Positions 10,891 to 24,386 of a stretch of 64,000 nt of DNA are shown here, piece by piece (the stretch's first letter is position 1; every line of letters starts with the position of its first letter). Location: assembly GCF_901709675.1 (NCBI RefSeq), contig NC_051098.1, positions 11,872,918-11,936,917 on the forward strand, read 5' to 3'. Source of the stretch: Syngnathus acus. Its lineage: Eukaryota > Chordata > Actinopteri > Syngnathiformes > Syngnathidae. A model generated the notes under the pieces. The model was not told the DNA's origin. It was given only the letters and a program-made list of their open reading frames with translations, and ran no database searches. Position numbers and translations under genes: made by a program.

Positions 10891-13260
10891 GATCTTTTAA
10901 GGTCTTCTTTGCAAGAAGACAAAAAAAACAAGCGGTAATTTCAAATGGCAATTTTCTGGCTTTTAAGAAACCCGCACAAAAAAATGAGGCAGTCAGTAAC
11001 AATTGTTTTAATAACCCAATTTTTGGGTTTTCCAATTTCCTAAACTAACACATCCCCTGATTAGTCTGCAACTGAATGGGAGTGATCACAAGTTGCACCG
11101 ACATAAATCGTGAAAGACGTCAACCGTGAAACAAAGAAGATTCTCAAACTTAAGAAAGTAAATCATCACACAACACTGCAAAAAATGTTAGTTGCTCATA
11201 GTCAGCTGTGTCTAAAATCTGGTCCAAGTTAAAGGTTGTTTTTTTTACAGTGTACATTTATTAAGTAGATTCTATAGTTGTTGTTTTATGTGTATTTGTA
11301 TTTTACTAACATTTTTCCAGGTGATTGTTGGCGATTTTATTTATTTATTTATTTACTAGAATTTCTTCACTACTTAATATAATCAAATAAATGTATACAT
11401 GATCCTCATGGGTTATATTTACCGCTACCCAATCAATTCCCTTTGCACTGCCACCTCAGGTTTCTAATACTCCAGTTGACATGTTAGACAGCCCGTTCAT
11501 TAGCACACTCTAATTAAGACAATAAACTTCATCCAACCAGACACGAAAAGAGCCCCGCGCCTCTGTATAATGGCCGATGACCAGCATGTGTTCATGTATA
11601 ATTCATAATTCATCTCCTTGTTGAAAGGAATCCTCAATGGCACCAATATCTTATCCAAGTGAGTAGAGTTTATTTAGCCATTGCGATGACACGTTTCCTG
11701 GACAGCTTCTTGTAATAGAACAAAAGGTGTCTATGTGCCAAATCACAAGGTCAGACCGAACTAGTCTTCACTTATTATCAGTATGTGTTTGCCGCTCAGT
11801 GCCAAGTCACCCCCCTGAGTGGAAACTGGCCCGAGCCTACGGCTGTGTGTGCGTGTTTTATCAATCAGATTAGTTGCAGTGTGCCAGTGAGGTGTTTGCA
11901 ACAGCAATGCATCAGCACATCCACACTTTGCTGAAATGGAGCTTAGTGTGTGCGTCAAGCTTTTGTTGTATCGTACTAGAGAAACTATGCTTGCTCTATT
12001 TAGTTAGACACACATGAGAGCTATTTTTAGATGTTAGTGCTCACAAGAAGCATGTGTGTGTCTTTGTTTTTGTATTTTTGTATTAGAGCCACGCTAACAA
12101 ATCACGATCAATTAGATATTCTACTAGAATGATTTATTTTAAATTAAATGTGTATGTTCAGAGGCCTAATGCAAAAATGTAATAATGTACTCTGAGGATT
12201 TTCAATATTAAAATATATCATCAACTAATTTGGAGAAACAATTCGAACTCTCCTAGCGAAGGCCTCTTCTGCTCGTCACCATGGCGCTGCATCACTGTTG
12301 CTATGGTTACCGTATCGCCAGGATATGGCTCAAAGCAGACATGCCTTATTTAGGGCTCCCCTTCGTTTCCCAGCGTGCCACTGCTTCCGCTAATCTAACC
12401 CAAGAGTGTTTTTTCCTCACTTAAAGATGAGGGCTAAAAATAGAAAGAAGCATCCCCAATATTTTTTTTTTTCCCGTCTCTGCTTCTTAACCTCCCATCA
12501 TCTCAGACTATTATCTGACAGGCTCAATGATTCGTTCCTAACATTGCACCTCCTGAGAATACTTCACCGTCGCTTCATCTTCCCTCTCGCTGTGTTGTGT
12601 CACACAGTTGACAGATTATCACGTTAAACACCACTTTAATCCACATCTGCTGTCTCTGAGTCATCGAGGATAAAAGTGAGACTGTTCTTTAGATATAAAC
12701 ATACATTAGGTATTGAATTGTCATTGTCTGTACATGTCCGATGAACACCTTACAATTACAGGCCACATTAGAGACAATTATTTTCACAACTAATGTAATT
12801 TAATTAAATCAGACTTCTCATAAATAGTGCCTTTATTTACCAAAGCAAAAGTGAGCAGAAATGTATAATCAAACTATGTTACAATATGTCTAATGCTTGT
12901 AACTGTCTGGTGGACAACAATTTCAGGGAAACATGCAAAATGTTCAAAATGATAATAAAAATAGAATATGCATCATTGAAATGATTTGAATTGTGAGCAA
13001 TAAAACCACATCAAACATTTTGATATTTACTACATTCCCACGTCTGAGTGATTGAGTGTACCATCAGCACTTAAGAGGTATTGACCCAGCTGACGTCACG
13101 CTTGGTGATCCAGTCAATAGAAAGCATTACTTTTCAGTTCGAATACTATTTTAACAATGCATCCATTGTTGTGCTATATTTAGTGAAACTATTCCACTCT
13201 GTTGTTGTGCAACCGTCTGCCCGCTCATGCAAACAGCTGACTTAAAGGCGACGCAATGTG
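10891..13260. other. intergenic region between the cysteine-rich gene and scn3b
   Basis: No coding exon is supported. The sequence is AT-rich with scattered short repeats. The segment at about 10700-10780 resembles another at 28680-28900 (ACTCCCTGA-ATATCCTT followed by GC-rich runs), so it is probably a dispersed repeat. An RFX X-box-like site is listed separately. Confidence 0.6.
12297..12310. promoter_or_regulatory. RFX X-box-like site
   Basis: GTTGCTATGGTTAC is an imperfect palindrome close to the RFX X-box consensus (GTNRCC N0-3 RGYAAC). It lies about 1 kb upstream of the scn3b first exon. Binding is inferred from the motif only. Confidence 0.4.
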
Positions 13261-13560
13261 CATAAGGTGGAGGTGGGAGTCTCGCGCATGCGCGTCAGTG
13301 CCCATCAGCGACTACTGGAAAACAAAAGGGAGTGGGAGAGAGAGGGACAGGCGAATGTCTCAAATCTTTCTTTAATGGCGCAAATAGATTTGAAACGACT
13401 TGAAGCGTCGTTGCTATTCGTCGAGGGCTGAAGAGAGAAGTGGAGTCGTTGATTTTTGTCGCGTGGAGTACAAATCCGAGAGAATCCACAGGTCCTTCGC
13501 TTTTTCTGCCCGTCGTCTCGTCGATTTTGGAAACAATGTCAACGCGTCAGGTGAGCACGT
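13240..13560 (+). promoter_or_regulatory. scn3b: scn3b promoter and noncoding first exon (CpG-rich)
   Basis: This CpG-dense segment stands out from AT-rich flanks. It contains the NRF1-like palindrome GCGCATGCGC at 13284-13293. A donor at 13551 (CAG|GTGAGCACG) ends a probable noncoding exon 1, and an acceptor ending TTTTGTAG at 13676 opens exon 2, which contains the start codon at 13871. The transcription start is not visible directly; I place it at roughly 13300. Confidence 0.55.
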
Positions 13561-13688
13561 TTCAACTGACGAAAGGAAGCAATTGATGAAGTTAGTTCGC
13601 TCGAGTTACATTTATGAGTCTCGAATTATAAAAAGGGCCAAGCTTCGCTTCTGAATTAAGTCTATTTATTTTGTAGTTCCTGCCGTAA
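13536..13688 (+). promoter_or_regulatory. candidate upstream ORF in the scn3b 5' UTR (spliced)
   Basis: An ATG at 13536 in the context AACAATGT opens MSTRQ just before the donor at 13551. Joined to the acceptor at 13677 it continues FLP and stops at TAA (13686-13688). That makes a 7-codon uORF spanning the intron. It would lie ahead of the scn3b start and could lower translation; this depends on the splice model being right. Confidence 0.4.
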
Positions 13689-13870
13689 AGTTGAAGTTTG
13701 TGATTGACTGCAAGTTTCGCGGACGGAGGTGAGCTGCGCGCGCACCCTCGCCGAGGAGTGGCGCTGTCCTGGGTCCTGAACTCCCCCTGAGAACTCTGAA
13801 CTCCTGACCTCGTTAAGTGTGGAAGATCCAAAAAGTCAATCTTCAGCGGTACCTACAGAGAGGGTTGAAT

Positions 13871-16800
13871 ATGCAAACTCCAGCCAGAGTTCATCTACAA
13901 ATTGTGGTCCTTTTGCTTTTTTGGGGTAAGTTTAAAACTACACCGATACATTTGTTTGCTTAGTTGTGTTTTGATCTTAGCACGCTAGCCATCGTTTTTT
14001 CTAAATGACTCAAAAGAGAAACCTACCTAATTTTATCCATACCTGTTTAAAAATGCTTTCAACAAACTCGATGATAAAGATTGGTTACCCAAAATGATTA
14101 GTTTAGTTAATGAAATAACTAAACCCAAAATTACAAAAACATTTTCAGCAAAATTAAAAGGCAAAGATAACAATAATTTACTAAATGGATACTTTACTTT
14201 ACCATTTTCAGCAGTAAAAAAAATGATATTTTTGTCTATAATGAATTTGCTAACTTCATTTGATAACTTCACAGGCCTTAAAATAAACCTTTGATTGTGA
14301 AACCAAGCTTCAATTTAATCCCATTCAAATTCTCACTTTAATTGACCACTTTCGGTCGTCCCCTGAACTGCCAGATAAATGATGGAATCAATGTTGTCAC
14401 AGTCTGCCTGTGGGGCGGGGGGGGGGGTTATATAAGTAGAACGTTACACAGTCACACTAGAGACATCCATGTGGCCAGCTGGCAGGCTGCTGCTGCTGCT
14501 GCCACGCTTCACTTAGAAGACATCCATCTTTGTCTTTTATAATCTCTTTTATTCTTCCCATTGCATCCTTCCCACTTGGTCCTGTCTCCTATAATCTGAC
14601 TGTCACATTTTTTTCTTTCTTTCTCCTCCCATACCTCCCACTCGATTGTCCTTCCCCTTAATGCAAATACTAATGTGCAGAGGCCATCATTAGTGCTCAC
14701 TGGCCTGGATGAGCTTGGATTTGTGATCAAGTACTGAAGGCAAACCTTTTCCCAGTGCTCGCAGAGCTGTAAAATTGAGTGGACATCACTTTAATGCTTA
14801 CTGAGCTTTGCCATTTGCTCCAAATTGGATTTGCTATAGACTGAAAGGCTGCAAGGAATCGATCATAGGCAAGACTGGACCATTATGTTGTGATACTTTA
14901 TTTTACTAAAAAAATATTAGAATAAACAAAATATTTGTAATTTTACGGTATTTTATTTACAAAGCTGGAATGCTAAAAATTGTCTCAATGTCCAAAAATG
15001 TATGGGGCTGACTTTCCATGAGCTGTGATTCATTTCCTTTTGTTTGTGTGTTGTTAGCGGCTAAGCTAGTCATATGCTCTTCTTCTATGGCAGTGCACCT
15101 GAGCCAGCCGGTGTGCGTAGACCTCCCCTCGGGGACGGAAGCGGTTCTGGGAAAGATGATGAAGTTGACGTGTATCTCTTGTATGAAACGTGAGGAGGTG
15201 AAAGCCAAAACCCATGTGGATTGGTATTACATCACCAAGATGGAAGAAGGCGTCACACCTGACAAAACCCTTGTAAGATCTTTCACCCAGTCCAGTATTT
15301 CCTATCTAAGTGATGATCATAAAACAAGAGCATCTCACTTCTTCGGCCCTCCCTAGATATACAAGTATGAGGGAGACTTTCCGATGGAGATGGATGGACC
15401 GTTCAAGGGCCGGCTGTTGTGGAACGGCAGCCAGGACTTGCAAGACCTCTCCATCAGCATCGTCAATGTCACCTACAACGACAGCGGCGTCTACGAGTGC
15501 CACGTACTTCGCCAGTTCGAGTTTGACTCCTTCACTCCGTCAGCTTATGTCTTGAAGAACATCACACTCCGAGTGAAGGAGGAAGGTGGGATTCATTTAC
15601 ACAACAATGTGATGGCTCAAGATCAGATTTGTGGGTTCATTTTTAAACCAGCATTCAGATTTTTCATTATTTTTAATTAATTTTGGTTTGATATTTGCTT
15701 TTAAAATTCAGTTTTATTTATTTATTTATTTGGTTAATTGTAATATTAGTTATTAGTCTTTAATATTGGTTTGATTCTTTTTTTTTTTTTTACATATAAT
15801 ACATAAAATTTTTTTAGCGGCTTTAAATTGATTATCTCGGACTAATAACTAGCCTCTAAAATATTAACGTCTCGTTTTAGAACCGGGCCACCTTTTTAAA
15901 ACCACAATAGTGTAGGTAGCCAAAAAGCTAGCAAAGTACAGAAGAGCCAGACAAATTTGCCGGTGGAGACCGGGCTAAATGTCAAGTAGAGTAGATAACG
16001 TCGGTGGAAACGAGGCTTAAATGAGCCTTGCGCTTGGCTTGCATCCAGGGCAGGTCTCTCACCCAAACTCTGCTGGGATAGATTCTAATGAAGATAAGTG
16101 CAATTGAAAATGGATTTTAAGTTCCAAATAGAAATATCCTTCACAGCAAATTCAAAATAAGATCACAGGAGAGGAATATATATATATATTTTTACCAAGG
16201 TGGATTCTATCATGCCTAAAAAGGCAAAAACAGCAAATAAATCACCATAACCATCGTGCACACCCTCTCTGTGTTCTGAAGGATTAATTGTGTGTTTTGT
16301 TTTGTCTTGTCTACCCTTTTGTCTGCTTTCTTTTCGCAAGGGGTAATGTATTCTGCTTCCTGCATCTTTGACTTGCATTTGAATGCTTCCATGACGCCAT
16401 TCGTTTACAATACATACACTCGCCGTCACCGATGCCAACATTGTTTCCCCAATTTAGTGTGTTCTAAAAATGAACTGAATGTTTTTACCTGTGCAGATTT
16501 TTGAGTAGAATTTATCTTGAATCTTTGTCTTATCTTGAGTTTAGTATGTAGTGTAGGTAATTAATCCAAGCGTCTTCCTTCATATCCCACTTCTGTGTTA
16601 TCAATCCCCCGTGTTCTGCACATAATGACGGCCCGGTTTTATGTTCCACTAATGATGTTCATTGTTGTCAAATGGATTATATAGCTCAGTGCAAATGTGT
16701 GCGTGTGTTTGCGCCAGTGTGTACTTTGCCATGCGAGGGATAATATGACTATAATAGAGCTATTTGCCGAGGCTGCAGATTCACATCGCTTTGTGGAATT

Positions 16801-17581
16801 TGGCACCTTGTATTCAGTTACGCCATTATTTACCGTAGCGAGTTTAAAAAGTTGAATTGATTAGAGACATTTAAGCAGGAATGTGTTTTACATTGGTTCT
16901 CTTATCACTAAGTCATACATGACGTTAAAATATTCCTCATGTCTTACACAATTCATCCTTTTTCACATTTTAAAGGCTAACTTGTGGAGATATTTTTGTT
17001 CCTGTATTGAAGTGATTTTTTTTTAACCATCAAACCTTGTGGTCCTTGCAAAGCTTTAATGAAGATGATTCAAATCTCCACAAGTCGCCTTTACCTTCAC
17101 AGGTTGTATTGTTTGTAGCACAAGTGATACAAGATATGTTTTTAAAAAAATCTGCTTTTGAAAATTTTACATATTCTATGTAAAGGCAGAATTTTTTTTT
17201 TTTACATGTCTTGTATTGATTTTCATTACATTGTGCAGGTGTTCCGAATAAATTAGCCCGTGAATGGAGTCCCTATTATATTGAAGACAAAGCTCAAAAG
17301 CATGTCTTCTTTATGATGCCCCGATTTGTTTATTGTGGGTTGCGCGCATCCTCCTCAAATCTGTGAATAAAAAGTACCGCTTGATTCGCGATAGAAAACA
17401 ACCCAAAGGTATTGAATAAAACATGTTTGTGTGCTCTCGCAGCCAGCCCGGACGCCACAGCCCTCTACTCGGAGATCATGATGTACTTGCTGCTGGTCTT
17501 CTTGACCTTCTGGCTGTTGGTCGAGATGGTTTACTGCTACCGCAAGATCTCCAAGTCTGATGAGCTGGTGCAAGACATAGG
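13871..17581 (+). CDS. scn3b: sodium channel beta-3 subunit (last exon not located)
   Basis: Auxiliary subunit of voltage-gated sodium channels, a type I membrane protein that tunes channel gating and surface expression. Coding exons are 13871-13925, 15058-15272, 15357-15585 and 17443-17581, and phases agree (1, 0, 1, 2 at the ends). The start ATG opens a signal peptide (IVVLLLFWAAKLVICSS). The Ig V-type domain has its cysteine in KLTCISCMKREEVKAKTHVD and its partner in NDSGVYECHV, with RLLWNGSQDLQDLSI between. The transmembrane segment EIMMYLLLVFLTFWLLVEMV precedes YCYRKISKSDELVQD. These motifs match vertebrate beta-3 more closely than beta-1. Vertebrate beta-3 normally ends with a short DYLAIPSENKEN-type tail. 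I found no such exon after the donor at 17582, so the 3' end is incomplete. Direct read-through of that donor gives a stop at once (GGG TGA). Confidence 0.92.
16030..16116 (-). repeat. teleost dispersed repeat fragment (CCATCCATTTTC family)
   Basis: GCTGGGATAGATTCTAATGA followed by GATAAGTGCAATTGAAAATGG is recognisable as the end of a very common teleost interspersed repeat, which usually ends in GGATAAGCGGTATTGAAAATGGATGG. The copy lies in the scn3b intron between 15585 and 17443 and is diverged and truncated. Other pieces of the same family occur at 32038-32100, 44704-44823 and 61577-61612. Confidence 0.6.
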
Positions 17582-20500
17582 GTGAGTCCCACTGGGATGA
17601 ATGACAAGTAGTGAGTGAGCGAGCGATACATTCGGGCTAAGTTTAAACGACGGCGATCAAGTTGTGAGTGTTTGACAATGTTTTGATAGTTTTTTAATGT
17701 CAGGCAATGTTGCTTTGTAAAGAACATGTTTGCCCCCGGTTATCCAAATCATCTTTCCGCATTGAAATGAATGGGAATGCCATTAAACCGTTCCAGCCTC
17801 ACCCCAAAAACGTTTCTTACATCCCCTCCATCTATATTAATTGAAATTGACAAATTAATAGAATTACGATAAAATAATTTGTGATTTTCTTAGAACGGAC
17901 AGGAAGACATAAATAACTTAAATGGACAAAAAGGAACTAATAGGATTCGAATCACCCGCTTGACAGAGTACCCGCTCCGGGACTGGATGAAGGTGGTTGC
18001 TCATATTGCAACATGATACGTAGGTGTTGTCACTGCTGCCTGACTTTCGGCAGATTGCATCAGTCATTTCAAACACTTGGAAAGTGAAGAATTTTCAGGA
18101 CCATAGAGAACCTGACAGAGCTGACAAGAAAACAGCCAGACAGATGGACAACGAAGTAATTGAGTCCGCTTCGCATCTGTTTGTAGCCCTCGTCTAACAT
18201 CTTTTCACAAAACCTATCAGACGCCGCCACATAAATCTCTGCTGAATGCTCTGTTTTTTATTGTTGGAAGCGCCGTCTTTGCGCCGCCGCTCCGTCAGCG
18301 CTGACAAAGACCCAAAGGCCCCTGTGTAGTCAGCTCCCGTTGGACCGCCATTGTGTTGACGGGGACATGTTGATCCGGACCGACGGCATTTAAACAAGCA
18401 ATTTATCTGTGCAACGGAACAATCGTAACAAATAGATTTTTTTTTTTACAATTAAGGCCTTTATCAGACAATACGACAATGTGCGTTTCCTGTTTCCACA
18501 ATAGTGACGATCCACAGAATGAAGTTCGTACAATCCCCAAAAGCAGTCGACCCAAACTTTTTCTTTACAATAACATCTTCCGTGGCCCCCACCCCCTCCA
18601 CCGATCTAAACGAAGCTTCACAAATTGAGAAGATTCTCTTCTGCTTTGCCAGGTATTGAAGGACCATGACGGGACGATAACGATCGGCGATCCCAGAGTC
18701 CCGCCAAGCGAATCTCTCCCCCCCTCCCCCAACGTGATGCCGTTTTCCTGTGAAGAGCCACAAATGTCAGTTTCTTACCTTTCTACGCTAAACTCAAGTG
18801 CCCACGCTAGTAAAACAAGTTCAAATGTCGAATGTCACGTAAAAAAAAAAAGCGGCTGCACTTCATGTGAACTCGGGCCTCTTCTTCATACCGCGTAGTG
18901 CCTCTGTGATGTAGACCCTTTAGAAATCGGTACAATCAAGTCAACACACTCTTTAACTGCTACTCAGTGTTTTATTTATTGCCTGTAGTTCTCTGGATTT
19001 TATTCAACAATATTTTATAAGACATACTGAGAGGCTGATTTTATTAGTATTGGCTAATACCTTTGTAAAAAGAATTACATTGCTTTTTTTTATTGTTATG
19101 ACGTGCATTACCGCTATAAAGAACAAATATATGACTATTATCTTTTCTCAGCTGTATTTCTGTAGCCTTTTAATTCTTCCTCTTATTCTTTCTGTATAAA
19201 TCAGGTGTAAAAGGTCTTAAAAGCCGCTGCTTTGCCAGTTCTTGGTGATTCAGTGAAGGCTTTATCACTACTTTGTTATATTTTGGATACATTTTGCACT
19301 TAATGTCATGCGGCGCTGCACCTGTTCTGCAAATGTTTGAGTAAATTCCGCTAAATTCCAAATCTGTCGTCAATCTTCAATTCTGATTGGAAACCAAATA
19401 CACGATGCGGATTTTTTTTTGCGGTTATAAAAGTACGTAATTATGACAACAGCTTCAACAAAATAGCAAGGCTAGCTGTACTAAGCTAGCATCAACATGT
19501 TAACACTATATTTTTCCTGTACTATTATCAGGTTATACATTTTACATGTTTGCTGTCATGGATTCACCGTGATGAAACGTGTTTCATTTTAAATTGGAAT
19601 CTTTAAGTGAGTCAGCGGAAAATATCTGCTTTTTCCTCGGGAAGGAAAAACAACATAGTTGAGTTAGTAGGCGGCCATGTTTTTTTTCATACTGTGTTTC
19701 AGATGTTTCGCCGTACATGGTGTCAACTTTTAACTTTATAGCTGTTGTGGTGCTTTTTAAGTACAGTGGCTCAACACAACACTGCACAATAAGCCCTCAC
19801 TAAAGCTTTCGACTTTACAAAAAGGAAGCAAAAGCTTGCAGGATAGTGAACTGAAAAGAAAGTGCAAAAAATCCAGGTTGCTCTGTTCCAAAGCCCGTGA
19901 GCCAGAGCAGCTCTTCTCATGGCGACCAAGCTATACCTTTATCAAAGCGTAATCACCTGACTAAAGTGTCCTCCAAAACTCCCAAGGTCAGATAATATAT
20001 AGTCCGGGGTGGTGAACTGGTAATATCACCGGTGCGAACTTTATCCATCCATCAGGTTCAGATAAATTGGTTATTGATTGCGCAACATATCTCGTAAAGC
20101 GGTCGCTCAGAGTCCTCGTCTGTCTTTTCTCCCAACATGCTGCTTCCCTCTCGTGTTGCCGTTATATCCCCAAGGATACAGCCCGGTAATGTGGCCCACA
20201 TCCGTACCAAAATACATTTGGATTAAAGCAGGCGGCCTCCTGCTGCTGGCAAATATTTGAAGTCACATCACATCAGGCACTCAGACAGGCCATGACTATA
20301 AACACCTTCATTTGGATCCTTTTTTTCCCCTCATGTCGAGTAATCACGCCATGTGCCTGAATCGATATCACACTGAGAAAAAAAGCGAAAAGCCATAACG
20401 ATAACCTAGAGCGGTTTTACGTTTTTTAGTTTATAAAAAAAAAAAGAAATCACATCTTCATGTGACACGTGTCCATCCACGAAGGGTCTTTGTCTCCCTC

Positions 20501-23500
20501 TAGTGTAAAGTGACATCAAACGTCATCAAAAACTGATGTTTCTTCAGTCATCATCCTGAACGAATGCTTGCCGCCATTGATTTATCGAGTCCCGCCTCTT
20601 CGGGGGCCACGTTGATAAGAAACACTCGGTCCAGGATGTTGGAGCCGAGATGATGCGGAATGTTGTCCGCGGCCAGATGCGCCTTAGTGATTGTGGATCA
20701 ATAGTCATTTTCCCGGAGCTGGCGTCTATCGTTTGTAGCATTTAAGTGTTATGATAGACTTATTGATCAAATGCAAAGCGTGTCAATAAGATGCTTTGGT
20801 TTGCTTCGTCTGGCTGGGATGTAACTTGTTAATTCTTCCGCAAATCACTGTCTGACCAAGTTTAGGCTGATTTTTTTTTTTTTTTTGTTAATCCTGACAC
20901 GCCATTCATTCATCATCATAAATTTGGGTTTATTTCTGAATTTATTTTTCCGCACTTGATTTTTAGTGTTTCTGTTCCTTGCCGTTTGAGTCCTTCAGCA
21001 TGCCAAACGTGAGAAAACAACTAATTGGCCACTAGGGGCAGTATAAAACAGTCATTTACCACAATTTAGAAGAGCTACTCAGCTAATTTAAATGACTCAA
21101 AGGCTTGGGAGTATTGTTACATCACCGATGCTATTTGTTAGCCGCCCTATGTGTTAGCATTGAGCTATCAGAAGGCAAAGTTGAGTGCTCATTTTAAATA
21201 AGTAATTCTGTTTGTCTTGCGTGAGGGGAAATCTTGAATGATATTCCTGACGACTCACTGAAACATCCTTAATCTAAGCCCCGCCCCGCTTCATTAGAGT
21301 TCGAAAACCTTCCCACCTATATAGAACATCCAGATCCAAAGCAGTGGCAGTGCTTGATGATAACATTCTACCACTGGAACACATGGTGACATTTTCCAAA
21401 GGTGTCGTTGTTTGAACTTCATAATTGTCTCTGAGTGAACTCCAGTCGAGTGCTTTTCCAAGCGTGACCTCATTTATTATGTACAGTACACGGATCAGTT
21501 AACCTGCTTAAAAAGGTAGCGGTTGTTCTCACTCACTTTTCCTACTCTTGCAACGCAAATCCGGCTTGATTTAAAATTTTTATTCATACCGTCATGCGCG
21601 ACTTTTTGAGATAGCGAGACTAGAGCCGCAAGTCGATTATGGAAGTGAGGGTCAATCGCCGTGTTTGCAGATATAAGTCGCTGACTGTATTTTTTTGGGC
21701 CGATTGTTCAGTTCAGTCGCGTTCGGCCTTAAGCGTGGCATTAGTAGATAACCGAATGTATTACTTTCTATTCTGTATCCTAATCGTACATCTTTGCACA
21801 TTCTATGCTTCTTTAAAGGGCATTGCTGTTATTACGTTGATTTGCAAAAATAAAAGTTAATTAATTCTTGGAATACGCAGATTTATCTTTAAACGGCTCT
21901 CTGGATACGGAACACCAAAGTGATGACTTTACATGGATTTAAAATGATGTAAGAAGCTCATTTGGAAGGCTGGCTAATTTCGAAGTGTGACAAATGGTTG
22001 TGTCATAATTTGATGAAGGCTAAATAGCTTGTGCACATCAGTCCAAATGCTATTTTCCTGTGGCTAATTGTCTTCTCTAATCGGTTTCTTCTTCCCCGCT
22101 AAACAAACGGAATGAGTGTTTTTGCAAAATATTAATCTTACCTTTTTAGATGAGTTAAGCGTGTGATTTAAATACAATTATTTGTTCCTATCTCCCCTTG
22201 TTCTTTTGATTCATGCATTATTCAGAGTTGCTTTGTGATGGAATCACAATCCTGCTAGCACAACAACACATCGCTGGTGTTTTATTTTTTTATTTTTTTT
22301 CAAACACCTGTCCTCCGCTTTAACTAAGCATCTCCACGGGACTTTTGCAAAGAGACAATGTATGCAATTATTCCAGAGTGGTCTGAAGAATATTAAATTA
22401 CCTCTGATAAAGGTGTCACTTGACATCATTCGCATACAAGTACACGGTGGTGAAAACATTCAAACAAAGCTTGTAGAACAAAAGTGACACCATCATTTAT
22501 TTTTTATTGAGTTATTTGTAAAACATTTGATAATCTGACTATCTATTTCCCCATTTTAATTATTGCTAATCATCATTGCACGCCAAAGTGCACCCAAAGC
22601 CTCCTGCGTCCGCATCTCCCACCTTTCTAATCCACGCTCTCTCGCATTTCAAACAAGAGGCATCTTTGATTAGCGAAACAAAGAGCATGCCTTAAATAAA
22701 AAGAGCATTTACAAGTCAGACTGCGCTCGCATTTGCGAATGAGGGTGAAGCTGGCGCCGCGCACGGCACAATGACGCGCTCGCTCTATTGTTAGTGAAAT
22801 GAACACCTGGCTGCCGGGCAAGTGTTAAACCGCACCTGATGCACTGCACACAATAAGATGACACAGTGCACAACATGACATCGCAATGGCTGGATTCATC
22901 CCGGCCTCCACACACCCGCTTATTTTTTTTTTCCATTCGCCAGGAGCTCGTTGATTAGAGGAACGTTTATCATACCGGTGGCGGCACGGTTTCCTGTGGG
23001 AAGGGGAAGGTGATGATGAAACATCACTGAGTGTGATGACGGTGGTAGTGGCGCTCTGTGGAGCTCTAATAAGCATCCTGTGGAGATCTGAAAGGAAACG
23101 AAAAGGGAGCTTCTGCCAGATATTTGAAAAGCTTTACCGCTTTTGTGCAGCAGCCAAGGCGGCAGATGGTTGATCATATTTGGACATTAGCTGGCTTTAA
23201 ATGCAATCCCGCACTAATGTATAAGTGAGTGCATGGATAAGGTTTGAAGGCTAATGTAGCACTGCGCTAAAGTCTTAGTCCGAACACGAGCATGATTAAA
23301 ACTAAAAAAGGAAACTTCATTGCTTGTAGAGTTTGAAAAGTGATGAGTAAGTAGAGTCCAATTTCAACAATGAAGTTCATGAAGAAGCCAAAACTTCCCG
23401 CCGGAAAAAAACCCTCCGGGATCAATTAAACCAAAGGAAAGGCTTTGAGCGCAGTTTTAATCCTTTAGTTGTTTGAAATCCCAGATTGGTTTTTGTGAGC

Positions 23501-24380
23501 ATTTTGTAATATTTGCATACGTAACAGCACATCCTAAACTTGTTCCGATTAAGCCTTCAAGCTCTGAAAGAGATGGATGCGAGCATTGTCTGTGGCTTAA
23601 CTGATCGTTGGGAGGGGTGCGTAATGACCACACTAGATCGATAGAAAAACAACAGCCAGGACAATGCTCATTTTTTTGCAGGGCCACTGGTGGGAAAGGC
23701 TGATTTGCCTTTTGATCGGGTCAAAGGCCTGTAAACAAAAGGCACTCTGAACAGAGGAGCTACTTTTTGTTACAGAGAGCTACAGAGGAGAAAATCGTTT
23801 CACCCTTCCAACAAACGCCAATGTCCATCCCCTTGAGACTATGATGCGAAATCTATGGACGTATTAACAATTATCATTGATCATGCTGTAGCTCCCCATT
23901 ACATATTGAAATATTTGAACATTATTATTATTATTCTTGAATCGATTGATAACTGAATTAATTACATACATATTATATGCATATATTCAAAAATATATTT
24001 AATATATTTAAATATTTTTAAAAATATCTATTCGAATTCACATGACTGTCTATTGTTTAAACGTTTACATCCGAGTACAGTGATTCTGATAGCGTGGTAC
24101 ATAAAAGTATTTCTGAAGTAAGTACAAATAAAATGTACATTAGAACATCACAAAAGTACATTTAAGGTACAGTTCAGTTGTATTTAACTTTTAATTATGG
24201 CGGACAGTGTTTTTTTTGTCAGTAACATCAGAGTGGGAATATACTGAAAAAAAGACGCTATAAAACAGTGACATTTATGACTATTACGAAGACCTAAAAG
24301 TGGTCTCCAAAGACATAGACCTCCTAGTTGATCCCAGACTGTCGCCACAAGCGTCCCATTCCCGCCAACAGGGTGTTGCA
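17582..24380. other. scn3b 3' flank and intergenic DNA, no supported gene
   Basis: I see no convincing exon. Two frames were considered for a missing scn3b terminal exon (18099-18159 and 18652-18898), but neither resembles the conserved tail. A 44-codon open frame on the minus strand at 20551-20682 is described as a finding. A locally GC-richer patch at 22720-23080 has no long open frame and could be regulatory. Confidence 0.5.
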
Positions 24381-24386
24381 CCTCTC

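Noticed and set aside
18652-18898. possible terminal exon of scn3b after TTTGCCAG
   Set aside because: Joined in phase 2 it stops after two codons, and the long frame there requires phase 0. It does not resemble the beta-3 tail.
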